In this document: piece by piece, positions 1-9,245 of the stretch | Layout: the number at the start of each line of letters is the position of its first letter | Position numbering within the stretch: the first letter of the stretch is position 1 | Assembly: GCA_001567085.1 (NCBI GenBank) | Contig: LMZS01000021.1 | Span: forward strand, 1 to 57,912 | Source: Chloroflexi bacterium OLB15 | GTDB lineage: Bacteria > Chloroflexota > Anaerolineae > Aggregatilineales > Phototrophicaceae | Direction of reading: 5' to 3' | Length of the DNA: 57,912 bases | Program-made: the position numbers and the translations under genes | Notes under the pieces: generated by a model | Databases searched by the model: none | The model's input: only the letters and a program-made list of their open reading frames with translations | What the model was told of the DNA's origin: nothing

Positions 1-18
1 CATTCGCGGCCTTTTTGC

Positions 19-1188
19 TTATCGGGTTAATTTTGCTAAGCGCTCGCCTACCTGCTGCAACATTTCATCGGATTTGCAGAAGGCAAACCGCGCCTGTGTG
101 CTAGCCATATGCGCATGTTCATGGCTGTAAAAGAAGGTTGGGGGAATACAGGCGACGCCGATTTCGGTGGTCAGGTAGCGCGCAAATTCGAGATCATCCC
201 CGTCAAACACGTCTGAAAAATCTGCCATGATGAAATAGGTGCCTTGTGGCTGCCGCGCTTTTAAGCCGGCTTCGCTGAGCGCCTTCATCAGTAAATCACG
301 TTTGACGGTATACATGGACTGAAACTCTTCATAATAGGTACCGGGCAAACTGAGCGCGTAGGCGGCGGCTACCTGTGCTGGATGGTTGGCGGCAAAGGTG
401 ACAAATTGATGCGCCCGCGATGCGCCTTCTACCAATGAAGGATGCCCGTATATCCAGCCGATTTTCCAGCCGGTTACGCTGAAGGTTTTGCCAAGGCTGC
501 TCACTGTAAGCGTGCGCTCAAACATGCCCGGTAGCGTTGCGATGGGGATATGCCGCGCTTGATCGAAAACGAGATGCTCGTACACCTCATCTGAGATCAC
601 GATCACATCGTGTTCTTTGCACAGATCGGCAATCAGCGTGAGTTCTTCGAGCGTGAAGACGCGGCCAGTGGGGTTTTGCGGCGTGTTCAGCAGGATTGCT
701 TTGGTCTTTGGGGTAAAAGCGCGGCGAAGCTCATCAGGATCAAACGTCCAGTTGGGTGGATGCAGCGGCACGTAGACAGGCGTTGCGCCGATAAATACCA
801 GATTTGGGAGATAACTATCGAAGTACGGCTCAATCACGATCACTTCATCGCCGCGATCTACCGTGCCGAGAATTGAGGAAAAGACCGCCTCAGTTGCGCC
901 AGCAGTGACCAGTACCCCCTGTTTAGGATCAACATCTAGATTGTAAAAGTGCGCGGTATGGCCAGAAATGGCCTTGCGCAGGGAGAGCGCTCCCGCGCCG
1001 GGCGCATATTGATTCACGACAGGGTTACGTAAGCCGTCAATTACTGCCTGTATTATATCGGGCGGGCCATCAAAATCGGGGCGTCCCTGCCCAAGATTGA
1101 GCGCGCCGTGCTGCAAGGCGAGTTCGTTGATTTCGGTGAATATGGTCGTTGAAAACCCGGCAACGCGGTTGGCAATCGTGGGCATCAT
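19..1188 (-). CDS. PLP-dependent class I/II aminotransferase
   Basis: A complete 389-residue fold-type I aminotransferase, probably acting on amino acids in the cytoplasm. The N-terminal half has the NLGQGRPDF motif, the middle has NTPQNPTGRVF, and the PLP-binding lysine lies near residue 233 in SSLGKTFSVTGWKIGW. This pattern resembles the methionine/kynurenine aminotransferase branch (YbdL/KAT-like) more than classical AspC, but the substrate cannot be read from sequence. It starts 9 nt after the rnhA stop, with GGAG upstream of a double ATG, so the two genes are probably co-transcribed. A possible next gene in the same direction may begin with the ATG complementary to bases 1-3, preceded by AAAAGG, but it leaves the window. 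Confidence 0.93.
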   Translation of the reverse strand: MMPTIANRVAGFSTTIFTEINELALQHGALNLGQGRPDFDGPPDIIQAVIDGLRNPVVNQYAPGAGALSLRKAISGHTAHFYNLDVDPKQGVLVTAGATEAVFSSILGTVDRGDEVIVIEPYFDSYLPNLVFIGATPVYVPLHPPNWTFDPDELRRAFTPKTKAILLNTPQNPTGRVFTLEELTLIADLCKEHDVIVISDEVYEHLVFDQARHIPIATLPGMFERTLTVSSLGKTFSVTGWKIGWIYGHPSLVEGASRAHQFVTFAANHPAQVAAAYALSLPGTYYEEFQSMYTVKRDLLMKALSEAGLKARQPQGTYFIMADFSDVFDGDDLEFARYLTTEIGVACIPPTFFYSHEHAHMASTQARFAFCKSDEMLQQVGERLAKLTR

Positions 1189-1197
1189 CTGGCTCCA

Positions 1198-1617
1198 TCA
1201 GCGAGGCGAGCAATTTTTGATAGCGGCTACCGCAAGTTTATCGCAGCGTTCGTTGTATTCATGCCCGGCATGGCCGCGCACATATTTCCATGTAATCTGA
1301 TGAGGCTGTGCTGCCGCTTCAAGCTGCGCCCATAATTCCTGATTAGCTTTTTTCTTCCAGCCTTTGGTCATCGTGTTAATGACATACTGGGAATCAGAAA
1401 AAATCGTCAATTTTGTCGGGCGGGTAAGCTGCTGTAAACCCCGAATGACGGCCATGATTTCCATGCGGTTGTTTGTGGTGTGGGGTTCACAGCCGGAGAT
1501 GGGAAGTTCTTTCTGAATAGTCCCAACGTCATCAACGGCGATCAAGATGGCCCCCCAGCCGCCGGGTCCGGGGTTGCCGGAACAGGCACCGTCTGTGTAT
1601 AGCTCAATTTTGCTCAA
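1198..1617 (-). CDS. rnhA: Ribonuclease HI
   Basis: Cytoplasmic endonuclease that cuts the RNA strand of RNA-DNA hybrids, removing primers and R-loops. The 139-residue protein has the usual length for bacterial RNase HI and keeps the acidic catalytic set: D9 in YTDGACSGNPGPGG, E53 in TTNNRMEIMA, D75 in IFSDSQYV and D126 in NERCDKLA. The handle region (TKGWKKKANQELW) and the flexible histidine loop (RGHAGHEYN) are also present, so it should be active. It lies between acnA and the aminotransferase, all on the minus strand, with 67 nt and a perfect inverted repeat separating it from acnA. Confidence 0.97.
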   Translation of the reverse strand: MSKIELYTDGACSGNPGPGGWGAILIAVDDVGTIQKELPISGCEPHTTNNRMEIMAVIRGLQQLTRPTKLTIFSDSQYVINTMTKGWKKKANQELWAQLEAAAQPHQITWKYVRGHAGHEYNERCDKLAVAAIKNCSPR

Positions 1618-1631
1618 AAGCTCTCACCCCT

Positions 1632-1662
1632 CGTTCCCCTCTCCCTACTGGAGAGGGGAACG
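1632..1662. repeat. Perfect 13-bp inverted repeat between acnA and rnhA
   Basis: The arms 1632-1644 and 1650-1662 are perfectly complementary (CGTTCCCCTCTCC and its reverse complement) around a 5-nt loop, CTACT. It sits in the 67-nt gap after acnA. On the minus strand the stem is not followed by a T-run, so it is not a clean rho-independent terminator. The pyrimidine-rich CCCTCTCC composition resembles small palindromic interspersed repeats found in many bacterial genomes. No second copy was noticed in this window. Confidence 0.7.
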
Positions 1663-1684
1663 AATTAGAGGCAGCTATTCCGAT

Positions 1685-4393
1685 TTATTGCAGAAACTTG
1701 CGCAGTACCGTCGGGAGGATACCACCGTTCCGGTAATATTCCACCTCAACAGGCGTATCAATACGAGCAATGGCAGTGAAGGTGGTCACGCTGCCATCTT
1801 CAGCCGTAGCGGTAACTTCAACTTCCTGCTTGGGTTGCAGCGAGTCGGATACGCCTAAAATATTGAAGGTTTCGTGTCCAGTCAGGCCAAGCGATTGCGC
1901 GCTTTCCCCTTCTTTGAATTGCAGGGGAAGCACACCCATCATCACCAGATTGCTGCGATGAATGCGCTCAAAACTGCGCGCAATGACGGCGCGTACACCG
2001 AGCAAGGCAGCGCCTTTTGCCGCCCAGTCACGGCTGGAGCCAGTGCCGTATTCCGCGCCCGCCAGAATTACCAACGGTATGCCGTTTTGCTGGTAGTGCA
2101 TAGATGCGTCGTAAATGCTCATGACCTGTTTTTCGGGAAGATATTCAGTGACCCCCCCCTCGCTTCCAGGAACCAGCAGGTTGCGTAGGCGGATATTAGC
2201 AAATGTGCCGCGAATCATCACTTCATGATTGCCACGCCGCGCGCCATACTGGTTGAAGTCGGCTTTGGCAACGCCGTGTTCTTGCAGGTACAGCCCCGCG
2301 GGACTGCTTGCTGAGATATTGCCGGCAGGCGAGATATGGTCGGTGGTGATGGTATCGCCTAATACGGCTAGCACACGTGCGCCGCGAATCGGTGTAATGC
2401 CGGGGACATTCACGTCGAAATCAAGGAAGAACGGCGGTTCCTGAATATAGGTGCTGGTGTTATCCCAGCTAAACACATCGCCCGACGTGCCTTCAATGGC
2501 ATTCCAACTGGGATTGCCGTCGAACACGTTGCCGTACTGGTGATGGAATAGTTCTGGCGTGATCACCTGTTGAATCGCCGAGAGCACTTCTTCTTGCGTC
2601 GGCCAGATTTCCTTCAGGTATACCGGCTGACCATCACGATCGTGGCCGATAGGATCAGTGGTCAGGTCAATATCTACTGTGCCTGCCAGCGCATAGGCCA
2701 CCACAAGCGGCGGTGAAGCCAGATAGTTTGCCTTGACCAGCGGGTTAATACGTCCCTCAAAGTTGCGGTTACCGCTGAGCACAGCGCTGGCGATCAGATT
2801 ACCTTCAGTTACCGCATCAGCTACTTGCTGGGGTAGGGGGCCGCTGTTGCCGATACAGGTGGTGCAGCCATATCCGACGGTATGAAAACCGAGCGCCTGT
2901 AAATAGGGCGTCAGGTTAGCGCGATCAAGATAATCGGTGACGACGCGAGAGCCGGGCGCGAGGCTGGTCTTGACGTAAGGCTTTACATCCAGACCCTTCT
3001 CAACTGCCTTCTTTGCCAGCAAGCCCGCGCCGATCATCACCTGCGGATTGCTGGTATTGGTGCAGCTTGTGATGGCGGCGATAACTACTACGCCATGTTT
3101 TACTTCAGCAGAACGGCCATTATCGTGAACAACTGCTGAAGCTTGCGTAGCAGCAGTATCCAGCCCGAAACCACGCTCCTCTACAGGGGTGGTCAATGCC
3201 TTTTCAAACGTGCTCTTCATGTCGCGCAGCAGCACGCGATCCTGTGGGCGTTTGGGGCCAGCCATGCTTGCTTCAACATCGGCCAGATTGAGTTCAAGCG
3301 TATCTGTGTATTCAGGATCGGGCGTGTCGTCGGTGCGGAATAAGCCCTGTTCCTTGGTATAGGCTTCAACCAGCGAAATTAACTGCGCGTCACGGCCAGT
3401 GGTATTGAGATAGCCAAGGGTGATGCTGTCTACCGGGAAGAAGCCGATGGTCGCGCCATATTCCGGCGCCATATTGGCGATGGTGGCGCGGTCAGATAAC
3501 GCCAGCGAACTGAGGCCGCTGCCATAGAATTCGACAAACTTATCAACCACCCCCTTCTTACGCAGCATCTGGGTGATGGTGAGGACAAGATCGGTGGCAG
3601 TGGTGCCTTCGCGCAAGCTCCCGGTAATTTTGAAGCCGATCACCTGCGGCATAAGCATGTAGATCGGCTGGCCTAGCATCGCCGCTTCAGCTTCGATGCC
3701 GCCAACGCCCCAACCGACAACCCCAAGACCATTGATCATGGTGGTATGGCTGTCTGTGCCAACCAGCGTATCGGGGTATGCGAGACGCGAGCCGTCAGCA
3801 TCTTTGGTCAACACGACTTTGGCGAGGTATTCCAGATTTACCTGATGGATGATGCCCGTTGCCGGCGGCACCACGCGGAAATTGTCGAAGGCTTTTTGCC
3901 CCCAGTGCAAAAATTCATAACGTTCGCGGTTGCGCTCAAATTCGAGATTAGCGTTAAACACGATGGATTCGGTTGTGCCAAAACGGTCAACCTGTACCGA
4001 GTGGTCAATCACCAGATCAACCGGAACAGTCGGGTTGATCTTGGATGGGTCTTTGCCCAAACGACGCATGGAACTGCGCAATGCCGCCAGATCAACCACT
4101 GTTGGCACGCCAGTGAAGTCTTGCAGGACGACGCGCGCGGGCTTATACGGAATTTCAGTTTGTGGTGGGGCTTTGGGGTTCCAGTTGGCGATATTTGCAA
4201 CGTCGGTTTCGCTAACTGCGTAATTGTCGAGATTACGCAGCGCATTTTCGAGCAGTACTTTTATCGAAAATGGCAGGCGGTTAATATCGCCAATATTGCG
4301 GGACGAGAGCGCATCAAGGCGGTAAATCGTGTAGGATTGATCGCCAACGTTGAGGGTATTGCGCGCACCGAAGGTATCGACTAATTTGCTCAT
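1685..4393 (-). CDS. acnA: Aconitate hydratase A
   Basis: TCA-cycle enzyme that interconverts citrate and isocitrate using a [4Fe-4S] cluster. The 902-residue length and domain order (three-part N-terminal core, linker, C-terminal swivel domain) match the AcnA/IRP1 family. Cluster cysteines are visible near residue 444 (SCTNTSNP) and near residues 510 and 513 ([14 protein letters not shown]). The swivel domain contains [13 protein letters not shown] and [12 protein letters not shown]. The ATG at 4393 has AGGAA about 8 nt upstream. A candidate promoter lies in the divergent gap shared with the thioredoxin gene at 4612. The gene is intact, with no sign of transfer. Confidence 0.97.
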   Translation of the reverse strand: MSKLVDTFGARNTLNVGDQSYTIYRLDALSSRNIGDINRLPFSIKVLLENALRNLDNYAVSETDVANIANWNPKAPPQTEIPYKPARVVLQDFTGVPTVVDLAALRSSMRRLGKDPSKINPTVPVDLVIDHSVQVDRFGTTESIVFNANLEFERNRERYEFLHWGQKAFDNFRVVPPATGIIHQVNLEYLAKVVLTKDADGSRLAYPDTLVGTDSHTTMINGLGVVGWGVGGIEAEAAMLGQPIYMLMPQVIGFKITGSLREGTTATDLVLTITQMLRKKGVVDKFVEFYGSGLSSLALSDRATIANMAPEYGATIGFFPVDSITLGYLNTTGRDAQLISLVEAYTKEQGLFRTDDTPDPEYTDTLELNLADVEASMAGPKRPQDRVLLRDMKSTFEKALTTPVEERGFGLDTAATQASAVVHDNGRSAEVKHGVVVIAAITSCTNTSNPQVMIGAGLLAKKAVEKGLDVKPYVKTSLAPGSRVVTDYLDRANLTPYLQALGFHTVGYGCTTCIGNSGPLPQQVADAVTEGNLIASAVLSGNRNFEGRINPLVKANYLASPPLVVAYALAGTVDIDLTTDPIGHDRDGQPVYLKEIWPTQEEVLSAIQQVITPELFHHQYGNVFDGNPSWNAIEGTSGDVFSWDNTSTYIQEPPFFLDFDVNVPGITPIRGARVLAVLGDTITTDHISPAGNISASSPAGLYLQEHGVAKADFNQYGARRGNHEVMIRGTFANIRLRNLLVPGSEGGVTEYLPEKQVMSIYDASMHYQQNGIPLVILAGAEYGTGSSRDWAAKGAALLGVRAVIARSFERIHRSNLVMMGVLPLQFKEGESAQSLGLTGHETFNILGVSDSLQPKQEVEVTATAEDGSVTTFTAIARIDTPVEVEYYRNGGILPTVLRKFLQ

Positions 4394-4476
4394 ATAACGA
4401 GTTCCTATCGCTTTTATGGTCGGGGAGACCGAAGTGAACCGTGGTTAAATTCTGCTGACGCGACTAGTACAAGACT

Positions 4477-4506
4477 ATTTTACCTGAAGATAACTCGATT
4501 TGTCAG
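4477..4506 (-). promoter_or_regulatory. Candidate sigma-A-type promoter for acnA
   Basis: On the minus strand, CTGACA (4506-4501) and TAAAAT (4482-4477) are 18 nt apart. Each matches five of six consensus positions. Transcription would start near 4470, giving a leader of about 77 nt before the acnA ATG. Confidence 0.5.
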
Positions 4507-4611
4507 ATCATTTCTAGAGTTGATTAAGACCAATCTCCCTAATTTTCTGGTATTGGCAGCAGAGATGGTAATGCGTAGACTCTGCCATCTATGTGACCAA
4601 TTGAGGATGAC

Positions 4612-5562
4612 ATGGCTAAAGAGACAAAACCTGAGTCAAAAAATCAATCTTCCAGCACTTCCAACACGGCGCGTTTAGGGGATAGGCGCAAAGAGCGTGA
4701 GCGCGAGAGCCGCCGTAACAACCTGCTGATTGGCGTAGGTGTGGCTGCTGCGCTGATCGGGTTGATACTGTTCGGTATTTGGTCAGGCAATCGCCCTGAG
4801 GAAGCGCCGATTCCCGAAGGGGCGACAGCGCGCTATGAGAATCTCCCTGTAACTCGCACACGAGACGGCTATCCAAGAATCGGAAACCCAGATGCGCCGG
4901 TGCAGGTGTTGTTATATTCCAGTTTTGATTGCGAAAGCTGTAAGCCCTTTATTGAAGGGCTGCGCGATCCGCTCATTGAACGTATGCGCGATCTCAACAC
5001 TGCCGTCACTTTTGTGCCGCTGTATGGCTATGGCGATATTACCAACGGGCAGGGCGCGGCGCGCGCGGCTATGTGTGCATTGGAGCAGGGGCAGTTCTGG
5101 CCTTTTGCTGAAGCGCTGTATAACTGGCAGCAGTTTGGTAATCAGGCGTTTAGCAATCCGCGTATTCTCTCTGGCGTAGAAGCATTAGGAATGGATCGCG
5201 GCGCGTTTACCGCGTGTAGCCTTGGCGGTGCGCCGGATGGCGTGATTACGACTGCGCGTAATCAGGCGCGCGCGTTACTTGGCTTTACCACACCGCCTGC
5301 TGCGGTGATCAATGGCGTGCTGTTGACTGGTGGCGATGATAATGCGGTAGTGACCGATCCAGAAGCCGTAATTGCAGCAGTAGATCGCGCATTGAGTAAC
5401 CTTGTTCGCCCAGATCGTGATGAGCTGGAAGCTGAAGCAACTGCTGAAGCCACGCCTGAGGCCACTGAGGAAGCAGAAGCAGCTATAGAGGCTGAGCCAA
5501 CTGCTGAAGTGACTGAAGATGCCGAGGCTACGCCGGAAGTGACGATTGAAGCGGGCAGTTAA
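4612..5562 (+). CDS. Membrane-anchored DsbA-like thioredoxin-fold protein
   Basis: Probably an extracytoplasmic thiol-disulfide protein. A short charged cytoplasmic N-terminus precedes one membrane helix (about residues 37-58). The thioredoxin-fold domain follows, with a CxxC active site C107-E-S-C110 in SSFDCESCKPF and a TTPPAAVING segment near the end matching the cis-proline loop. The last 40 or so residues are a low-complexity Ala/Glu/Thr/Pro tail (TAEATPEATEE-like). DsbA-type proteins oxidise or isomerise exported cysteines; the partner here is unknown. ATG 4612 has GAGG 5-6 nt upstream. The stop overlaps the next start by one base (TAATG), so the two genes should be translationally coupled. 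Confidence 0.85.
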   Translation: MAKETKPESKNQSSSTSNTARLGDRRKERERESRRNNLLIGVGVAAALIGLILFGIWSGNRPEEAPIPEGATARYENLPVTRTRDGYPRIGNPDAPVQVLLYSSFDCESCKPFIEGLRDPLIERMRDLNTAVTFVPLYGYGDITNGQGAARAAMCALEQGQFWPFAEALYNWQQFGNQAFSNPRILSGVEALGMDRGAFTACSLGGAPDGVITTARNQARALLGFTTPPAAVINGVLLTGGDDNAVVTDPEAVIAAVDRALSNLVRPDRDELEAEATAEATPEATEEAEAAIEAEPTAEVTEDAEATPEVTIEAGS

Positions 5563-6257
5563 TGGAGATACCGCCATTTCAATATCATTCAGATATTCTT
5601 ACGCGTTACCCCGATCTTGCAGGCGGGATTATTGTTGCAAATGGGATCAGAAATAGGCAAACGCCACCGGAAGTGTTGGCGCTATATCAGGATGAGCAGC
5701 GTAAGGTGCTGCAACGTATCGGTGATACCCCTTTAAGCCGGATCGAGTCGCTGGCGGCGTGGCGAAGCGTGTTTCGCAGTTTTGGGGTTGATCCTACGCA
5801 GATACGCAGCGCTTGCGAGGCACTTTTACGCCGGTTAACCAAGCAGGGGGATATTCCCAGCATCAATATGCTGGTGGATATCGGTAATTTAATCAGCATA
5901 CGCTATGCGATACCCATTGCGATTGTGGATCGGCGCGCGGCGACAGGAACTATCCTTGTCCACTTTGCGGATGGTTCAGAACGGTTTACTAATCTCGGTA
6001 CGGATGAGGTCGTTCACCCTGATATGGGTGAGGTGATCTTTTCTGATGAGGTTGGGCTGGCATTTGCGAGACGCTGGTGCTGGCGGCAGAGCGACCAGAG
6101 TGCCGCCCGTGAGCATACTACAGACATTATCGTCACGGTTGAAGCGCATCACACCCGCGCGCGACAGGACGTAGAAGCAGCGATGCAGGATTTAGCCGGA
6201 TTGCTGCAAAATTATGCGGGCGGTGAAATGTACAGCCAAATGCTGGTGGGAAGATAA
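5562..6257 (+). CDS. B3/B4 tRNA-binding-domain protein
   Basis: A 231-residue stand-alone protein resembling the B3/B4 domain of the phenylalanyl-tRNA synthetase beta chain. Typical stretches are SLAAWRSVFRSFGVDPTQIR, SINMLVDIGNLIS and a late FSDEVGLAFARRWCWRQ. Family members are soluble and thought to edit or bind mischarged tRNA or amino acids, but the role is poorly defined. It starts at the TAATG junction with the thioredoxin gene and ends just before a strong terminator, so this is a two-gene operon. No functional link between the two products is obvious. Confidence 0.85.
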   Translation: MEIPPFQYHSDILTRYPDLAGGIIVANGIRNRQTPPEVLALYQDEQRKVLQRIGDTPLSRIESLAAWRSVFRSFGVDPTQIRSACEALLRRLTKQGDIPSINMLVDIGNLISIRYAIPIAIVDRRAATGTILVHFADGSERFTNLGTDEVVHPDMGEVIFSDEVGLAFARRWCWRQSDQSAAREHTTDIIVTVEAHHTRARQDVEAAMQDLAGLLQNYAGGEMYSQMLVGR

Positions 6258-6261
6258 AGCA

Positions 6262-6285
6262 GGGGCGCTTATGCGCCCCGTTTTT
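6262..6285 (+). terminator. Rho-independent terminator after the B3/B4 gene
   Basis: Stem GGGGCGC (6262-6268) pairs with GCGCCCC (6273-6279) around TTAT, followed by G and TTTTT. It lies 4 nt after the stop of the 5562 gene, between convergent genes, and best serves the plus strand. Confidence 0.88.
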
Positions 6286-6286
6286 A

Positions 6287-6631
6287 TTATTTTGCCAGCA
6301 TCGGCCCAAGCTTTCGCCCGCCCAGCAGATGCATATGTAAGTGAAATACTTCCTGCCCTGCATCGCCGCGACAGTTGATTAACAGCCTGTAGCCACTTTG
6401 ATCAATGTTCAAATCTCGCGCAACCTGGCGAGCAACCACGAACATATGACCGAGCATTTGCTCATCTTCGGGTGCGACATCGTTTACGGTGGCAATTTCT
6501 TTATTTGGCACGATCAGAATATGCACCGGCGCAATCGGGTTGATGTCTTTGAAAGCGGTGACCATTTCATCCTGATAGACGATATCGGCGGGGATTTCGC
6601 CGTGCACAATTTTTGAGAAGAGCGTCGCCAT
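6287..6631 (-). CDS. HIT family nucleotide-binding protein (HINT-like)
   Basis: A 114-residue cytoplasmic histidine-triad protein. The HxHxH motif is H97-L-H99-M-H101 ([10 protein letters not shown]), and [16 protein letters not shown] is typical of the HINT/PKCI branch. These proteins hydrolyse nucleotide phosphoramidates or aminoacyl-adenylates; the physiological substrate is not known. AAGGGGAG lies 8 nt before ATG 6631. It is the last gene after fabG, 14 nt downstream of that stop, and is probably co-transcribed with it. Confidence 0.95.
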   Translation of the reverse strand: MATLFSKIVHGEIPADIVYQDEMVTAFKDINPIAPVHILIVPNKEIATVNDVAPEDEQMLGHMFVVARQVARDLNIDQSGYRLLINCRGDAGQEVFHLHMHLLGGRKLGPMLAK

Positions 6632-6645
6632 GTTAATTTCTCCCC

Positions 6646-7395
6646 TTACATTGCCAGACCGCCATCAACCACCAGCACATGGCCGGTGATATAGCTGGCT
6701 TCATCTGAAACGAGGAACGCTGTCGCTTTAGCAACATCTTCGATGCTGCCCCAGCGGCCAAGTGGAATATTTTCATTGAGCTTGGCCGTGATATCTTCAG
6801 GCAAATTAGCCGTCAGGTCGGTGAGCACAAAACCCGGCGCAACTGCGTTCACGGTCACATTTCGCGAGGAAACTTCACGCGCTAATGCTTTGGTCAGGCC
6901 GATGATGCCTGCTTTGCTGGCGCTGTAGTTGGTTTGCCCGCCGTTGCCCATGATGCCGCTGATACTGGTGATATTGACGATGCGCCCATAACGTTTGCGC
7001 ATCATGGCGCGTACTGCTGCTTTTGAGCATAGCCATGTGCTGCGTAGGTTGGTATCAATCACCGTGTCGAAATCTTCAGCGCTCATCAGCATGATCACGT
7101 TATCGCGCGTGGTGCCAGCATTATTCACCAGAATGTCAATTTTGCCGTAAGCATCTATAGCCGCCTTGATCAGCGCGTTGGCGCCTTCTTCAGTGCTCAC
7201 GTCAGCTTGAACCGCCAGCGCCTTGCCGCCAGCGCCTTCAATTTCAGCGACCAGCGCATTGGCAGCATCAGCGCTTTTCTGATAATTGACGACTACTGTT
7301 GCGCCGCGTGATGCCAATTCCAGCGCAATACCCCGCCCGATACCCCGGCTTGCACCTGTTACCACTGCGACTTTTTCCTGAAGCTGTTCTGCCAT
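6646..7395 (-). CDS. fabG: 3-oxoacyl-[acyl-carrier-protein] reductase (SDR family)
   Basis: Short-chain dehydrogenase that reduces 3-oxoacyl-ACP with NADPH in fatty-acid elongation. It shows the cofactor motif [19 protein letters not shown] and the catalytic S/Y/K set in [20 protein letters not shown]. The C-terminal [12 protein letters not shown] is typical of FabG. The start is placed at ATG 7395 because AAGGTGG lies 6 nt upstream and the protein then begins [14 protein letters not shown]. An in-frame ATG at 7428 would add 11 unconserved residues. No other fatty-acid genes are nearby, so a role in another 3-oxoacyl reduction, such as PHA, is possible. Confidence 0.92.
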   Translation of the reverse strand: MAEQLQEKVAVVTGASRGIGRGIALELASRGATVVVNYQKSADAANALVAEIEGAGGKALAVQADVSTEEGANALIKAAIDAYGKIDILVNNAGTTRDNVIMLMSAEDFDTVIDTNLRSTWLCSKAAVRAMMRKRYGRIVNITSISGIMGNGGQTNYSASKAGIIGLTKALAREVSSRNVTVNAVAPGFVLTDLTANLPEDITAKLNENIPLGRWGSIEDVAKATAFLVSDEASYITGHVLVVDGGLAM

Positions 7396-7578
7396 CGTTA
7401 TCCACCTTTTGGCGTTAAGTATGCCCACGAAAAAAACGGCATTTTGAACAGATTATGCCGCAAACTGTAAGTTTGTAACTGGCATAAGCGCTGAAACGCG
7501 CCAGATAGATACGAATGGCGGGCAAAATGGGTCACGATACACACCTTGCCCGGTAAGGCGGAAGTCTCGTTTTTGAGT

Positions 7579-9123
7579 TTAGCCGCCAATCCAACCGAGC
7601 AGGCGAATAGTGCCGCGCAAATTTGCAGTTAGATTTACGCCGCCAAAGCCATTAGCATTGGCGACGTAGATATCAACGCGCCCATCAATGCGGGGATTTA
7701 CGCCGGTAAACGCCAGCAGCGAACCGTTAGGTGAAAACTGCGGCTCGCACATACTGGGCGGCGGGTTTCCTCGCGCGATTGTGCCAAACTGGCTGTTGAC
7801 CACGATTACGCCATGCGGGCATTGACCACCGATGCCACCGATGGCAATAGCATCACCCCCCGGTGACCAATCAGCCCACATGCCGTAACGTGTGAAATTT
7901 AAGTCATCATCCCGACCAACCAGCGTGCCATCCAGATTGGCTAAGACAATCGCTGTTTCGGTAGATGCGGCTTGATAAATAGCCTGATTGCCGTTAGGCG
8001 ACCACACTTCAGAAAGTTTGATCGCGTCGTTATTTTGCGACAGCCTGAGTTCGCGAGTTTCACCTGTGAACACGTCTGCAATCCAGAGCGTGCGTTCAGG
8101 ATCGCCGAATGCGGGGTCGCCGCTGGCGTATGAGATTTGACGCGGGTTTACCCATGTTGGCGGTTCAGTTACCCACTGCTGGCTAATCTGCTGCACCTGC
8201 CCGCTGGCAACATCCATAACGTAGACATATCCGCCTGTTGGTGTGGGCGTATTGGTGCCGTCACATGTGCCTTCAACTCCCGGCGCCCATGTTGGGCAAA
8301 CCGCGCGGTCGCTGACGAAGGACAGGAATTGACCGTCTGGCGACCATGCAGGCCAGAAATCGAAACTGCCGTTCTGGGTCATGTTGGTTGGCAGCGCGCC
8401 ATCACGCCCAACTGTGAAAATATCGAGATCGTAGCCGCTGTCCATAGCGAGGGCTAACCGTGAACCGTCTGGAGACCATGACGGTTCGCTGAAAATGCCG
8501 CGCTGTACCAGCGATGTTACCGGCAATATACGCCCGCGAATCGGCGTAGGCAGCGTCAAATCAACAACATAGAGGCCGTCTACTGAAGCATTGTTTTCTG
8601 AGCGGATATAGGCGATAGCTGTGCCTGTAGAAGCTACCCAGATTTGGTCACCGGTCTGGGCGGTCATTTCGAGGATCGAGATCGGTGTGCCGCCGCTGGG
8701 CGAAATGTAGTACAGCGTTGAGATGTTGTTGCCGGGCTGAGGCGTAAGCGCATTCACGGAAGGGGCGCGATTGTTGGTATTAATAAATGCCAATATCGCG
8801 CTGTTGGCGAGCGTTGAGGCGATATTCGCTGGCGCAGGTACAAAATCCCAATTGTCGTAAATGAAATTGGTAGTTGGGTGGGGCGTATTTGTGGCCGTTG
8901 GGATAGGTGTTTCAGTTGGCGTAATGCTTGGCGTAAGCGTAGCTGTTGGTGTTTCGGTGGGGGTATAGGTTGCCGAAGGAGTGGGGGTATCGCTAGGCAA
9001 AGATGTTTCGGTAGGAACGTCAGTTGGCGCTATTGTTGGCGTTGGTGGGGTTAGGCTATCGCAGGCCGCCGCGATGATAAAGATAGCGGTCAGGGCAACG
9101 AGTCGAATTTTTGGATAAGTCAT
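7579..9123 (-). CDS. Lipoprotein with TolB-like (PD40) beta-propeller
   Basis: A secreted, lipid-anchored protein of 514 residues. The signal peptide ends in a lipobox with C21 (FIIAAAC). Residues of about 25-85 form a Thr/Pro-rich linker. The rest carries repeated PD40/TolB-type blades: EPSWSPDGSRLALAMD, WPAWSPDGQFLSFVSDR, SEVWSPNGNQAIYQA, WADWSPGGDAIAIGG and EPQFSPNGSLLAFTG. Such propellers usually bind proteins or glycans at the surface. A true TolB in a Tol-Pal complex is unlikely because no tol genes are nearby and the anchor is a lipid plus linker. The gene stands 183 nt upstream of fabG; no function can be assigned. Confidence 0.85.
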   Translation of the reverse strand: MTYPKIRLVALTAIFIIAAACDSLTPPTPTIAPTDVPTETSLPSDTPTPSATYTPTETPTATLTPSITPTETPIPTATNTPHPTTNFIYDNWDFVPAPANIASTLANSAILAFINTNNRAPSVNALTPQPGNNISTLYYISPSGGTPISILEMTAQTGDQIWVASTGTAIAYIRSENNASVDGLYVVDLTLPTPIRGRILPVTSLVQRGIFSEPSWSPDGSRLALAMDSGYDLDIFTVGRDGALPTNMTQNGSFDFWPAWSPDGQFLSFVSDRAVCPTWAPGVEGTCDGTNTPTPTGGYVYVMDVASGQVQQISQQWVTEPPTWVNPRQISYASGDPAFGDPERTLWIADVFTGETRELRLSQNNDAIKLSEVWSPNGNQAIYQAASTETAIVLANLDGTLVGRDDDLNFTRYGMWADWSPGGDAIAIGGIGGQCPHGVIVVNSQFGTIARGNPPPSMCEPQFSPNGSLLAFTGVNPRIDGRVDIYVANANGFGGVNLTANLRGTIRLLGWIGG

Positions 9124-9245
9124 GCATTCTTTTCCAGCGTTTTTTCGCGCGAAAGCATACCATGAAGCTTTTTTGCATTCTATAGTCCGCGCGATTCACC
9201 CTTATATCGTTGGCAATTTGTAGGGTAGGGTGAAACAGTATTTAT

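Noticed and set aside
3746..4384. 212-codon open frame on the plus strand opposite acnA
   Set aside because: It lies wholly opposite a clear aconitase gene, and its translation shows no domain, signal or coding-like pattern.
7398..7589. 63-codon minus-strand frame between fabG and the propeller lipoprotein
   Set aside because: It overlaps the fabG ribosome-binding site, and its translation has no signal, domain or hydrophobic pattern.
7579..9123. Naming the propeller lipoprotein tolB
   Set aside because: It shares only PD40 blades; lipid anchor, Thr/Pro linker and absence of other tol genes argue against a Tol-Pal role.
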